Of a stretch of 64,000 nucleotides of DNA, positions 34,754 through 46,798 are shown one piece after another. The notes under the pieces are model-generated. The model did no database searches, had not been told where the DNA came from, and worked only from the letters and a program-made list of their open reading frames with translations. Position numbers and translations under genes: made by a program. Position 1 is the first letter of the stretch. Every line of letters begins with the position of its first letter. Source of the stretch: Eustoma russellianum (Eukaryota; Streptophyta; Magnoliopsida; Gentianales; Gentianaceae). The stretch covers positions 7,238,358-7,302,357 of the forward strand of contig AP025074.1 of assembly GCA_036186865.1 (NCBI GenBank), in the 5' to 3' direction.

Positions 34754-35756
34754 TATATACATGTGGCAATTCCAAGTAGAGGCGGAAGGTACTTACCTTA
34801 GATTGTAGGGTTGCCTAATTTTTCCCCTTCCTTTTCTTCTTCCTCCATCTTCTTCTTTCTCTCCTATTCTTTTCATTATTTCAATAATTCCAGTGTGTGT
34901 GTGATTAGTGCTTGCCCGTTTGGAATAATGTGAAGGGAGGGGTTATAAAATTTTTTTTTTTAAAGAGGGGAGAGATTTTTGGCCGACGATAGGGAGAGTG
35001 GAGGAGGGAAATGGGGAGGAAATGGTGGGAAGTGGTTAATGAGGTTTTATTACTATTATTTTTTTCTGTAAGATACATGTATATTAATTTATTATTCATA
35101 TATTTTTTTAAAAAAATCACATGGGTTGCAACAGTCTACAACCCTTACAAAAATGGGGGAGTGATATGGACATCACTCAGTAAGTACCCACCTATACATA
35201 GAACAAAAAACATATACGAAAGAAACACAGGAATAAAATAAACCAATAAACAACAATAAAAGACATACCTAGTACTTGTTCGCAAATAGTAATATCTCCT
35301 AAAGAGAACTTAAACAACAAAACATCAAAAGAATCACAAGTAAATCAGCAAACCATGACACATGCAACAACGTCAAACAATGCAATATGACATATAATTT
35401 TATCTGAAAATACTTTATATAATTGTATATATTTTTATATCCGAAATTAATATAACTAAATATTTAATTCTATTTAAAAACAGTTTATATTTATGCATAT
35501 ACTTAATATACGAAAATAACATGAATGTATATATATAAATTTTTATTTAAAAACACTTTATATAATTATCATATATTTAAATACAAAAATTGACATAAAT
35601 ATATACATAATTCTTCAGAAAATCAGTTCATATATTTATACATATAATTAAATACGAAAATCACATAATATAAATCTAAAAAAACAACAGTTTATTAAAT
35701 TAATATATATTTAATCCGAAAACAGTTTTATATAGCGTAATTTATGCAAAACTGTT

Positions 35757-35794
<38 letters not shown>

Positions 35795-35893
35795 TACTGA
35801 AAAAAGAAAAGAGTATATATAAATTACTTCGAAAACAGTGAAAACAATAAATTGAAAATAAAATCTGGAAAACAATAAACTTAAAATAAAATC

Positions 35894-35973
<80 letters not shown>

Positions 35974-36498
35974 TACTTCAAAAACAGTGAAAACAATAAA
36001 CTGAATATAAAATCTAGAAAAAAAAACTGAAAATAAAATCGTATATATGTTTATATATAATATACAATTATGCAAATAGTAAATAAATACAAGTCAATAT
36101 TTCTGAAAATAAAACAATTTACGTATATATATGTATAACTATATTTAAAAACAGTTTATTATACATATCTAAATCCAAACTATAAAAACAGTTTCCTTAA
36201 CTTATAAGCATATTTATTGAATATATAAGAACAGTATATATGTGTATATTGATAATTTCAGAAACATTACATAATTTTGGGTGTATAATTCTAAAAAAAT
36301 ACAGTATTTTATAAATATATATATATATATATATGTATGTATATATAAATCCAAAATTAACATATAATGTCTAAATATATAATCAAAAACAGAATTCTAA
36401 ATATATATAAATAATTTCTAAAACAATTTAATATATGTATGTATATATAACTCTGGAAAACCAAAATATATATATATATATATTTAAATCCGAAAATA

Positions 36499-36544
<46 letters not shown>

Positions 36545-36553
36545 GTATCTATA
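34754..36553. repeat. AT-rich block left of MULE-C
   Basis: The first 600 bp are less AT-rich and include pyrimidine-rich runs (34815-34880). They may be an old LTR remnant, but no ends are visible. From 35390 onward the block is a degenerate array of phrases such as AAAACAGTTTATATA and CCGAAAATAATATATA, separated by TA and TATG runs. Its last 320 bp match 231-528. No gene is visible. Confidence 0.65.
35895..35970. repeat. (TA)n microsatellite, about 38 units
   Basis: Uninterrupted TA from 35895 to 35970. The 75-80 bp before it (35820-35895) recur after it (35971-36050): ATTACTTC, AAAACAGTGAAAACAATAAA and AAAATAAAATCGTATATA appear in both. The tract therefore lies inside a tandem duplication. 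A shorter TA run is at 35757-35790. Confidence 0.9.
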
Positions 36554-37869
36554 TATTTAATTGAGTTAATCACCTTTTGCCCCTTGTAGTACGCGAATTT
36601 CATCCTTTGCCCCCTTATGTTTTAAATCACACCTTTAACCCCCTGAACTATTGGACTGATGTAGAAAATGTCATTTCAGACAAAATTTGTCTGGAACAGA
36701 ATGACATGGCAATTGCCCATGCCACGTGCAGTCAATTAATTGTGTGTCACTCTTCAACTGCCCATTTTCCTCTATGTCTTCTTCCATCTTCTCTACCTTC
36801 TCCTCAATCTGGTTTACCTTTTCTAAAAAAGGGTTAAGCTCCTCAAGCAGCAGGTTCATCTCCTTTTCCATTTGAAACAACTGTGACTCAGTCGGTCAAA
36901 CTTGAAATGCTTCTTTTCAACATCAAGAGAGATCGTTAGCTCTTCTATCTTACAAACCGATGCCTCTTTCTCCTTCTCCTGAGTGGAGTATTTTTCTCCT
37001 GATTCTGAATATATTTTCTCTAATGTTTCAAGTCTTATTTGAATGCTCACCAGTTCATAAGCCAAATTATCCTTATCGCCATCAACAATGCCTTTCTGAT
37101 TTACAAGTGACTTAGCAAATCTTCTAAGGTACACAACTTGGTCTTCAAACATTGAAGTTCAGTATGAGCATCATAAATGGAATTCTCAAGTACAACACTT
37201 TCTTCCGATATTCTCCATATATTTTCAGTTGTTTACTTCAGCTCAACTGCTAGGGAAGCCTTCTCGTCAATAAGAGAAGTTCTCTTGTAATAGAGATTTA
37301 CAAGATTCTTCCAGAGCTTCTATTTTATTCTATAACAGCTTCTAATTCTGCATTTAAATCTGTTAGTGAAGTCTCTAACATAGAGTTTTTCTCAAGAAGC
37401 TGATCTAAGATTATCACCTTCTCCAGAAGAGCAACCTTCTTATTCTTTTCTCTTTGGCATGTTTCTTTCAAAACTGAGTCTTCATCCTGCCGTTCTCGCA
37501 CCGATGACCCCAAGTGCTCAGAACTCGATCGATCCTACTGCATGCAACTTCTTCATAACAGACAATGTTGCTTGTTCAATATTAATTCTTCTTTTAGACA
37601 ATAAATTTCTTGCTGAAGTGCATTTTCTGGTCCACTTGGAGCTCAACCCAAAAGGTGATTAACTCAATACTCTGCGTGGCATTTGTTTGCAACACGTGGT
37701 ATGGACAATTGCCATGTCATTCTGTTCCGGCCAAATTTTGCCTGAAATGGCATTTTTCACATCAATCCAAGAGTTCAAGAGGGTTAAGTGTGTGATTTAA
37801 AACATAAGTGGGCAAAGGGTGAAATTCGCATACTACTGGAGGGCAAAGGGTGATTAGCCCTATTTAATT
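36554..37869. mobile_element. MULE-C: second copy of the gene-carrying Mutator-like element
   Basis: The body is 36563-37860 (1298 bp) between TATTTAATT at 36554-36562 and 37861-37869. The terminal inverted repeats are the same as MULE-B's. The left repeat is shorter internally because a GTTGCAAACAAATGCC segment is missing near 36725. The interior is the same NET1-like fragment in the same orientation. The flanking AT-rich DNA also matches that of A and B, so the copies arose by duplication of a larger unit rather than by separate transpositions. Confidence 0.85.
36730..37670 (-). pseudogene. NET1/KIP1-like coiled-coil gene fragment captured in MULE-C
   Basis: This copy keeps words lost in MULE-B: LKETCQREKNKKVALLEK, LLEKNSMLETSLTDLNAE, KGIVDGDKDNLAYELV, CKIEELTISLDVEKKHFKF, then QMEKEMNLLLEELNPFLEKV and a Glu/Lys-rich end. 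The whole is predicted coiled coil by its heptads. Frame changes and stops separate the parts. Comparing B with C suggests that the captured piece was once an open frame of roughly 300 codons; lesions differ between copies, so decay continued after duplication. The family name rests on recall and is moderately sure. Confidence 0.6.
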
Positions 37870-38122
37870 TCAAAAACAGGATTATATATAAAAATAACTT
37901 CTAAAACAATTTAAATATTTTTATGCATATTTCTGGAAACAGTAAGTGTGTATATATATGTATAATTTCTGAAAATAATTTGAATATATATAAGTGTGTA
38001 TAATTCCAAAAAAAAGAATATGTATAAATACATACAAGTAATTTCAGAAACCGTTAAATATTTATTTATATAAAATTTAGATAATAGAAATAAATAAATA
38101 AATATATATTTGCTATGATTTT
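37870..38122. repeat. AT-rich block right of MULE-C
   Basis: It matches 8309-8520 closely, up to TGCTATGATTTTT, where a gypsy LTR starts. In the MULE-B copy the sequence continues with CAAAACATTTTAATATA, which marks the insertion point. Confidence 0.75.
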
Positions 38123-41100
38123 TGTTTTACCCCAACCGTACTGTACTTGAAACTATGATGAAGTGGCGTAATAAAATATTTGTTCTTCCGAGTACATTTT
38201 ATTGAGTTTTAAAATCGCTTCCTTAATTGTTTTTCCTTAAAGTGAATACTATAATAAATAAAATAATGCTCCAAGTGTGTATTACGGAATATGTGAAATG
38301 ACCATTTTGCCCCTCCAAGACTTAGGAATTTCGGCCACAAGGCCTTAAAGGACCTTAGAATATTTTCCTTTTATAAGAAGACTAACCTAAATGGTCTTCT
38401 TAAAATCAAGCCTAAAAACCTACATAAGAAATTAGACATTATAAGTTTTGGTATAATTATATAATTATGTATTATCAAAGGTGTGAAAAGACAAAAATGC
38501 CCTTCCCAAAGCCTCCAAGATTTCGGCCAACCCAAAGGGTTTCTAGAACCCTCTCTACTTTTCTAGCTTTTCTTAATATTTAATTAGATTATAATAAAAC
38601 AATAAAGAATTTCAAGCATAGGAGGCAAAAAGAAGCTAGTTACAAACCCAAGATGCTTTTCTTACTTTTCATGCAAAGCCTGTCTCCCTCTTACCCCCAT
38701 GCGCTGGCCCCCCTTTTTCTTTTACACCATAAAGCCTTCTTTATATTAACTAGAAGCTTCTTCCTCCATCTCCAAGCTTCAACACCCTCAAGAGCTCACT
38801 AATCAAACCATTCAAGAACACTTAGACAACTCTTCCATCTTCATCTTAGCATACGGTTGAAGGGGCTAGGAGATTCAAAATCATTTTCATCTTCAAGCTT
38901 CAAGATCCATCTAGGTAAGTACATGCTAAACTTCCTTAAGTGAATTCCATATTTCAAAAAAAATGAAGCTCACATGATACCTCTTTTTCTTGCTAAAAAC
39001 CGTGAGCTCCATATGGTCCCTAGGCGAAGTTTCTTCAAGCTACTAAGTGGTACCAACACTTTGGTGGTTTGAACTCCATTCAAACCTCATTTTGGTAAGC
39101 GAATCTAGCACCAATCTACCTCTATTCCTCATTTAAAATAATAGCTGTTCCTCCTTTTTCTCCCTCAAAACCGTATACAACATGGAGTAGTGGAGGAAAA
39201 CTTCAACCCACTTCATCCAAGGCTCAAGCTAGGGGACGATTTCTAGCTTAAAAGAGGAAAGTATACATTAGACTTTCATGATTTTTTCAAGGAATTAATG
39301 ACTTGAATGTCTAGTCATAGTAAGGTATGATTTTTAGATGACATGGTAAGCATGAAGTAGCAAAGTTGTGAACTTTGATGAATATTAGCGTGAATGGTTA
39401 CTCTTTGGCTCATGTTACTTGATGGATATGTTAAGGCCCCTATTTCTAGCATGAAATGTGCTACATAATTTGTATATTTGGGCTGCCATGGTAACATAAC
39501 GAGGAATGGTATGAATCTTGTATGTTGTATGTTCCAAGATGCTTGAAATAGCCCAAAATGACAAGTTAAGTGGACTGTTTTTGAGTCTCTTGAAAACCAG
39601 CCTAGGTGACGTTTGAAGGTGTTAATGGGTGTTAAAATATGGCATTATGTTCCACAAGAAAGTTGGTCTAAGCACTCTTGATGAACTATGTTGAGAATAG
39701 TGTTAAATCATGAGTTGTGGATGAGCATGTTGGGTGTGTATGCTTCGGCCTTCATAGTGTTTTTAGGAAATGAATGGTGTTTATTTTTCCTTCTTTAGGA
39801 GCATGTCTAGGACCTATTTTCATAATGGTTTATGGCTGGAAAATTTGGATATCAAGTGTTAAGTGAAGCTTATATGTTTTAAGTTGTGCTATAGAGGTTA
39901 AAAGTGAAACTAGTCATGACGTTGGTAATTGTGGGTTTGCTTGGTTTCGTCACCATATGTACTTACAAAAATGACTTTATAATCTGAGAATGAATATCTT
40001 TGGCTATGTGATAGTGGCTAACAAGTAGGACTAAGGGATGAAGGGGTAAATAATACATGGGACAAAAGCTAAGAAGTTGTTTTAGGAAGAAATTTCCAGA
40101 ACAGAAGTGTTTTGTGTGTTGCAATGATTGGCCTTGAAATGAACCTTGTGATTGTGAAAATAACCTCAAAGTTTGGTGTAATGATAGGCCATTATGCATA
40201 TTAAGTTTGTGTGGTGGTAAATCGATAAAAGAATAGTTTTACAAAATTAGAGAAGCCTCAAGATGAACCTGTGCAAAACAGAATTCTGGACACGTATGTT
40301 TTGGAAAAATAATTGTTTAACCACTTTAAAGATCTGAGATTGCCTTGAAATTTTTATGGGAGTCACTTAGAGCATTGGGCCAGATTCCCATGTAAATAAA
40401 TTGGCTAAAAACATTCATTTAAGGGGTTAACAACTGAAGTAAAGTCGGATGAACGTTGCTGGAAATCTGGAGAGCATGTTGGGTCACAATGTTGGACTTA
40501 TCCTTAATTATTTAGGCGTGAAAATGGGTTTGGGCTCAAGAAAATTATTTCCGAGTATGTTTGCTTTATTTTCCAGGTGGTATATATGAATTTTTGATAA
40601 TTTAAGGGCCATTAAAACGAAAGGGAACAGGTACTGCCCAGCCGAAAGTTAGGCTGTGCCATGTCTTGTTGGAACCCAAATTTGAACCCCTTATGTTTAT
40701 TGGATTTTTACGAAATTTTTATGGTTGATAGTTAGGACTCTAATGTGCATGTTGTGTAAAAAGGTCTGAGAAATAAGTTGTCTTGGTTACATTTTAAGCC
40801 AAGGAGAGTAAGTACGAACTGCTGGAAAATTTTCAGCCCATGGGATTATGCCTATGTCATGTTCTAAGAAATTTTTAAGACGTTTCATGACATGACTTGC
40901 ATTGCATTTCATTCCATGTATCACGCATGATCACGTGCATCACGAATATGATTTTCTAAGTTTTTCCGTATGCAAGCAAGTTCTTTTCAAGCAAGCAAGT
41001 TTTTTTTATGCATGTAAGTTATTTATTGTCCCATGATTTTCAAAAGAATGTTATATGACTTCCTTGCCGGCTAAGCATGCTCATAACTCGAGCCAGACCC

Positions 41101-42155
41101 GGGGTTAATAGTTCTGAAGACATGATAAGTTCTGGACCCGTTCCGGACTCAGGGTTAATTGGTACGATGATATGTATGTTGAGAAATATGTTTGGATAAT
41201 TTTCAAAGACATGATTTTAAGTGGTGAATGCTTAAAAATATCACACATGATGAAAAAGTTGAAAAAGTTGACATCGATCTCTCAGGTAGGTGCACATCGA
41301 TCAATCTATGTACATAGATCTCTTACATCGATCGATCCATGTAAGGCAGTGAAAGTTCAAGACCTTACTGTAAGACAACGATCTTTAAACCTGAGACACA
41401 TTGATCGATCTATGTACATGGAACTCTCACTTCGATCAATCGATGTAGGTTAGAAACAAATTCTGGATCTTACTGTGAGACATCGATCTCTGAAGCTGAG
41501 GCACTTCGATCGATCGATGTGTAGGGTTTTTAGAAATATTTTTCTAAAAAGTGTTAAAATGGTTGTTTTCATTTGTATATGATTTATACATGATTATTAT
41601 GTGATTATTATGTGTTGTTGGTGATTATAAATGTCTTGTGACTAACACGCCTTGGAAGTTTCTACAACTTACCAAATAGGGCAAATTTGGTATTTTGAGT
41701 TTTGTAGGAACATCACATAGCGAAAATATTTCAAAGATGTGTTCTTATACTATTTATCAAGAAAAAGGTGTTATAATATTCATTTCTGACCATCGGGGTC
41801 ATTTCTGAAGTTTTCATATACCAGGGGTATTTTGGTTATTTTTCTTCCGAGGGTATTTTTGGTATTTTCGTTCAAGGAATCTCTTGAGCATATTATTATT
41901 TTCATTTTGGAGCTGATTTATTAGCAATTTGAAGATGATATGGTGATTCTTTATTTTATTCTCTCACATGATGATAATATTGACTATATCTGGATATGTG
42001 ACGATTTGAGATGTCACATTCTATTTTTTCTTGAAGACCCTCTTATATATGTTATAAGATCATATTTACATCATTATTCAGAGATGTTCAAGGTGTTAAA
42101 GGTGTGGAAATGATCACGACATATAAGAAGAAATATTGGGAATTTCGGTGTTACA
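38123..42155 (+). repeat. Single Tekay-like gypsy LTR, about 4.0 kb
   Basis: It starts TGTTTTACCCCAACCG at 38123, where the AT-rich homology stops, and ends near 42155 in GGTGTTACA. In the middle it shares phrases with the reverse complement of the LTRs at 11886-22646 (CCAGACCCGGGGTTAA and CCGGACTCAGGGTTAATTGG near 41090-41160). The next five bases do not repeat the five before the start, and the AT-rich block does not resume. It may be a solo LTR, or the left LTR of an element whose remainder was displaced by the old copia next to it. Internal CGATCGATC repeats are listed separately. No coding frame is visible. Confidence 0.65.
41270..41525. repeat. Tandem repeat with CGATCGATC cores
   Basis: About two and a half units of roughly 105 bp, starting near 41270, 41374 and 41479. 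Each begins GACATCGATCT or GACAACGATCT, then has CATCGATC or TTGATCGATC with CTATGTACAT, and ends with a CTTACTGT[GA]A phrase. Several palindromic ATCGAT and CGATCG sites sit in 250 bp. Confidence 0.8.
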
Positions 42156-43919
42156 CGTTGACATAATCTTGTCAACTATTATCTATTTATTTCTTCTTCA
42201 AAAATTTGAGTTGCTACACATATTTTTATGCTCAAAAACATGTATGAGAAAGTGGAGGTGATACATTATTTATTTTATGAGTTGGTAACAAGTGGACAAA
42301 TCAAAAAGGAGCTAGTTGGCAAAAATGCCAACTTGGATTTCAAATATAGCCAAATGGCTACTTGGTATTCTTGGGTATTTTCAGCAGATTTTTGAAGTCA
42401 AATGAAGACTTCACATGTCCTATTATTGTACTTAAAGTTGAGGATATTTTGGTGGTATTATCCTTTATTATTTTTTCAAGGAAAATCAAAATTATTTTTG
42501 GAAAAATTCAGCATGTCCAACAGCTATTATAGGCTAAATATGGTGCAGATTTTTGTTTGAAAAATTCAACTCTCACATGCCTATTATCTTGCCAAAGAGT
42601 TGAGAAGATGATGGAGTTGTTATGGCCATATTGTCTTCACATTTTCAAGATAATTACAAGTCATTTCTTGGAGCTAATTTTCGGCCAACATCATTTTGCC
42701 AAGGTGGACCAATTATGTTGTCTTATTTTGCCAAGTGTACGAGGCCAACCAATGATGAGAAGAAATTTGGACTTGATGATGAAGATGGTGACACATTGGA
42801 AGTCTTATCTCCAAGGCTCATCTCACACTATAAATAGAGGCAATGGTGAAGAAGATGAAACACACTTGAAGCTTACAAATATTTGTTGAATTGTCTAGCT
42901 ATCATCTTCTTCTTATTGTTGTTCTTGTTCCATTCTTTGCAGCAAAGGTGTTCTTGTTGTTTTTGTTGAGCTACAAGCCTCTTGAGCTTCATTTGTAATA
43001 TTGATTAGCCATTCTTATAAGGCTATATCAATAGGTGGTAGAGGTGTTGCAACTAAGTATTGCTTAGAAGGTGATTATCCAAGTCTTGAATAGTGTTGGT
43101 ATATAACCCAAGGATCAAGCTTGGTTCTTGTTGTAAGGTGATTCATTTGATAGTGAAATCCAAGGAAAGGTGTTCCTTGGGATTGGAGTAGGTCACATTG
43201 ACCGAACCAGGATAAATTCTCGGTGTTCTTGTCTTGTTTCTTCATTTCTGTTTTCTACCCGTTTTTACTGCAGTTTTCACACAACTTCTCACAATTTGAA
43301 AAAATAGCTAAACACTTTCAAAATTCGTTATTTTTGGTAGAGTTATACTTCAGGCTGTTATCTTTAATTTGCAATAAGAATCACTTGATTTGAGCAAGGA
43401 AAAGTTAGTCTTTCAATCTTTGCAAGATAACGGCTCCAATCTGGCTGCAATCTGAGCATTTTTTATAAAACTTGAATTCTGTATTTATCAAGAATTGTTT
43501 AAGATCAGGGCCTTTTGGAAACTTCATCTATACATCCTAAGGAGTGTTTTGGTATAAAGATCAACCTTTTTGGTTGAGTATTCAAAGAGAAATACGCTTT
43601 GCAAAATCAGCAACATTCTGTCCAATTCTGTCCAGATTGACCATCTGAATCTTTTTATTTGTTTGAAGGGCCAAACGATTTTATTTTTGTCTGGTTTTTG
43701 GTTAGAGTCTTGTAAACTCATTGAAGTTAAATTCTGAAAAGTTTCATAATTTTTGGAGTTGTGTAAAATTAGTTTTGAGTTTTTCAAAAACGGGTTCTGA
43801 ATCTGAGGTGGTCTCAGATTCTGTTTTCAAAGGGGATTTTTCAAAAGGGTTGTAGTGTAATTTCCACTAACCACTATTCACCCCCCTAGTGGTGTTTGTT
43901 GCAGGTGCATGGTCCAGCA
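42156..43919 (+). repeat. 5' LTR of the old copia
   Basis: It ends ...GGTCCAGCA two bases before the primer site; the young copia ends ...GGTCCAACA. The start is less sure. CGTTGACATAATCTTGTCAAC at 42156 is a near-palindrome directly after the gypsy LTR end. The right part shares ATTGACCGAACCAGGATAA (about 43197) with the young LTR. Length is about 1.76 kb. Confidence 0.65.
42829..42837 (+). promoter_or_regulatory. Likely TATA box, old copia LTR
   Basis: TATAAATAG, in the same position relative to the LTR end and with the same sequence as in the young copia LTR. Confidence 0.55.
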
Positions 43920-43921
43920 AT

Positions 43922-43933
43922 TGGTATCAGAGC
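43922..43933 (+). promoter_or_regulatory. Primer-binding site, initiator tRNA-Met, old copia
   Basis: TGGTATCAGAGC, two bases after the LTR end at 43919. Confidence 0.9.
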
Positions 43934-44041
43934 AAGGTCTACACCACTCAAAGAAGCAAGATTCAACACCGTACAAACAACAAAAGGCCAAGAAACAATT
44001 ACTCTTTGTAGTCTGCTTATCTCAGATTAAAGGTACATACT

Positions 44042-45532
44042 ATGGCAATAGTTTCTCAAAAAAGTGAGTTGGAAGGTATGTCCACTCAACGCCCTCCTCT
44101 TTTTGATGGCAATAATTTTGTTCACTGGAAACTAAGAATGAGGCTATTCTTAATGACTATAAACATCGATTTATGGTCTATAGTTGAAGATGGGTCGTAC
44201 ATTCCAATGAAAGTTGTACAAGTTAATGGAGTCACACAAGAGGTTGAAAAATATAAAAGTGAATGGTCATCAGAAGATAAAAAGAAAATGTCCATGAATG
44301 CTAAAGCTATGCAATTACTTTTGAATGGACTTACAACTTCTGAAGCAGGGTATGTGTCAAATTGCACAAGTGCACACGATATGTGGAAATCACTTATATT
44401 AAAGCATGAAGGTACTAGTGGTGTTAAAGAATAAAAAATAAACATGCTTATGACTTAATTAGAGTCTTTCAAAATGTTGCCAAACGAATCCATAACATCT
44501 ATAGATTTGAGGATTACTAACATTTTTAATGCCCTTGAAGCTTTAGACAAATCATTCACGAACAATGAAAAAGTTCAAAAGGTGCTACGAAGCCTTCCTG
44601 CTGGATGGGATCCAAAGGTGACTGCAATCGAGGAGACAAAGTTAATCACTAAGATGGATGAATTGATCGGGTCTCTTAAAGTCTATGAGGTAAAACTAAA
44701 CCAACGGAAGTCCGAGTCATCTAAATCATCAAGTAAGTCAATAGCTTTCAAAACAACTGAAAGACATAAAAATAATGATGATAGTAATAGTGACACTGAA
44801 TTAGATGATGACTTGATATTAATAGCAAGAAAACTTAGGACGTTTGAAAAACGTCCTAATAGGAATAGACAACATTCTTCTTCTTCTTCTTCTCAAACTA
44901 AGAAAAATAACACAAACAAATGGTATAATAAAGAATTAAAGTGTTATGAATGCGGTCAAAAAGGACATATTTCATATGATTGTCCCACAAAGAAAAATAA
45001 TAATAATAACAACAATAGTAAACAAGCCAAGGACAAGGAGGCACAAATGACAAAGACAAAGGAGTGTAAGGCAAGGAAAGGGAAATGGGAAATGAAGGTG
45101 AGCACATGGAGCGATTCATCCGACTCAGAATCCGAAATTGAGGAAGCTCAAGTCTGCTTCGTATCCAACAAGGAAAAACGTACGAAATGCAAGAAGGAGG
45201 CAAAGTTAAAGAATCTAAAAACCAAATGGTTTTTAGATAGTGGATGTTCGAGGCATATGACAGGGAACCCCAAACTATTCATCGAATTGGAACATATCAA
45301 GAATGGAGGAAAAGTAACATTCGGTGATAACAACAAAGGACAAGTCGTTGGAAAAGGAACAATTGGGGACCCTAATACATTTCAAATACGAAATGTGTTG
45401 TTAGTAAGCAATCTCTCGTATAATTTACTTAGTATTTCTCAACTTATAGACTGTGGTTATAATGTCTATTTTCTTCCCAATTCTTGTGATGTAATAAATA
45501 AAAAAAGGAGAAATAGTATTAAAAGGAAATAG
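44042..45532 (+). pseudogene. Old copia gag and protease, decayed
   Basis: It starts at ATG 44042 (SELEGMSTQRPPLFDG, as in the young element, supporting this start). The gag domain (HWKLRMRLFLM, KAMQLLLNGL) is broken by a stop at 44432 and another near 44456, then resumes (LPNESITSIDLRITNIFNAL). A zinc knuckle (CYECGQKGHISYDC) is at 44942-44983. An Asn-rich and acidic linker leads to protease LDSGCSRHMTG near 45230-45260, with the DSG catalytic triplet intact. It ends in a frameshift within an A-run near 45500. Gag would form particles and protease would cut the polyprotein; the stops prevent both. Confidence 0.9.
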
Positions 45533-46798
45533 AGATGGTAACATTTATACTCTTACCTTATATAACATGTTAGATGCTAAGGTTAAGTGTCTAATATCAT
45601 ATGACTTAGATGTAAATTTATGGCATAAAAGATTCGGCCATATAGGAATTTCAACCATTAAGAAATTATCTAAGAAGAATTTAATTAGAGGAATGCTAAG
45701 TTAGACTTAGATAATTTTCAAATGAGTAAAACATGTATTAAGAAAAACACATTAAAGAAACATTAAAACTAAAACATGAAGTGAGTACTAGTCATGTACT
45801 AGAATTGCTTCACTTAGATTTATTTGATCCAAGTAGGACAAGAAGTCTAGGTGGACACTACTATGTGTGTGTCATAGTACATGATTACTCACGCTACATA
45901 TGGACAGACGATGCTCCATTAGCAATAGAAACCCTTATTAAGCAACTTGAAAACATTTACGAAGAAAATGTTAAAAGGATTAGAAGTGATAGAGGTGGAG
46001 AATTTAAAAACAAAGACGTAACAAATTTTGTAAACTACATGGAATAAAACACGAATTCTCACCACCTAGAACACCACAACTCAATAGAATTGTTGAACGT
46101 AAAAATAGAACAATTCAAGAAGTTGCTAGAACTATGCTTTGTGAAAATAAATTACCTAAATATTTGTGGGCTGAAGCTGTTAGTTGTGCATGCTATATTA
46201 TAAATAGGCTTACTATTAGAAAGAAATTAAATAAAACGCCATATGAATTGCTAAACAATAGACTACCTAAAATAGATTATCTTAGAGTATTTGGATGTAA
46301 ATGTTTTGTGTTGAACACTAAGGATAATCTAGACAAATTTGAACAAAAGTATATTGAATGCATATTTATTGGGTATTCAACTAACTCAAGAGCATATAGG
46401 TGCTATAATCCTGCATCTAGAAAGATAATTGAATCCATACATGTAAAGTTCAATGAAAATACATGCTTTGAAGTTAGTGATAAAAATCAACATAAACAAG
46501 AAACTAATGTTGAAAATATGTTTGATGATGATGTATTACTTGAGCCTGTACTTGATCATCTAGAACCAACTCCCCCTGAACAAGATATGCATGAACCCTT
46601 AGATGAAATAAATGAAGAGACTTTGCAATTGGAAGATATTAATGATCCAATTACATATGATAATATTCATACAAATGAAACATTTGAACAAGATGAGGGT
46701 GAACCTAGTCAATCTAGGAATTGGTGGCATCCTAGAGAGTTAATCATTGGGGATCCAAGTGTTGGGGTTAGAACATGTAGAAGTATAAGTTAACTTGA
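45533..46798 (+). pseudogene. Old copia integrase region, decayed
   Basis: A heavily damaged GAG-pre-integrase segment (NLWHKRFGHIGIS, about 45610-45660) is followed by the integrase core: LHLDLFDPSR (first Asp, about 45815), RSDRGGEF (second Asp, 45988) and IVERKNR (Glu, 46095). About a dozen residues are missing between RYIWT and the next conserved block. One T is missing near 46028, which shifts the frame before the SPPRTPQLN motif. The C-terminal part (LWAEAV, FGCKCFVLNTKDNLDKF, YRCYN) reads clean to the TAA near 46791. Confidence 0.9.

Noticed and set aside
35881..36075. Peptide of alternating Tyr and Ile
   Set aside because: Translation of a TA microsatellite.
41270..41525. CRISPR-like array because of regular ATCGATC repeats
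   Set aside because: Units are degenerate, the spacing is filled by the same repeated sequence, and the context is a plant retrotransposon LTR.
38123..42155. Solo LTR with a clean TSD
   Set aside because: ATTTT on the left is not repeated after 42155, so a solo LTR cannot be claimed from this window.
43922..43933. tRNA-Met gene because of TGGTATCAGAGC
   Set aside because: Only the 3' acceptor complement is present, next to an LTR; these are primer-binding sites.
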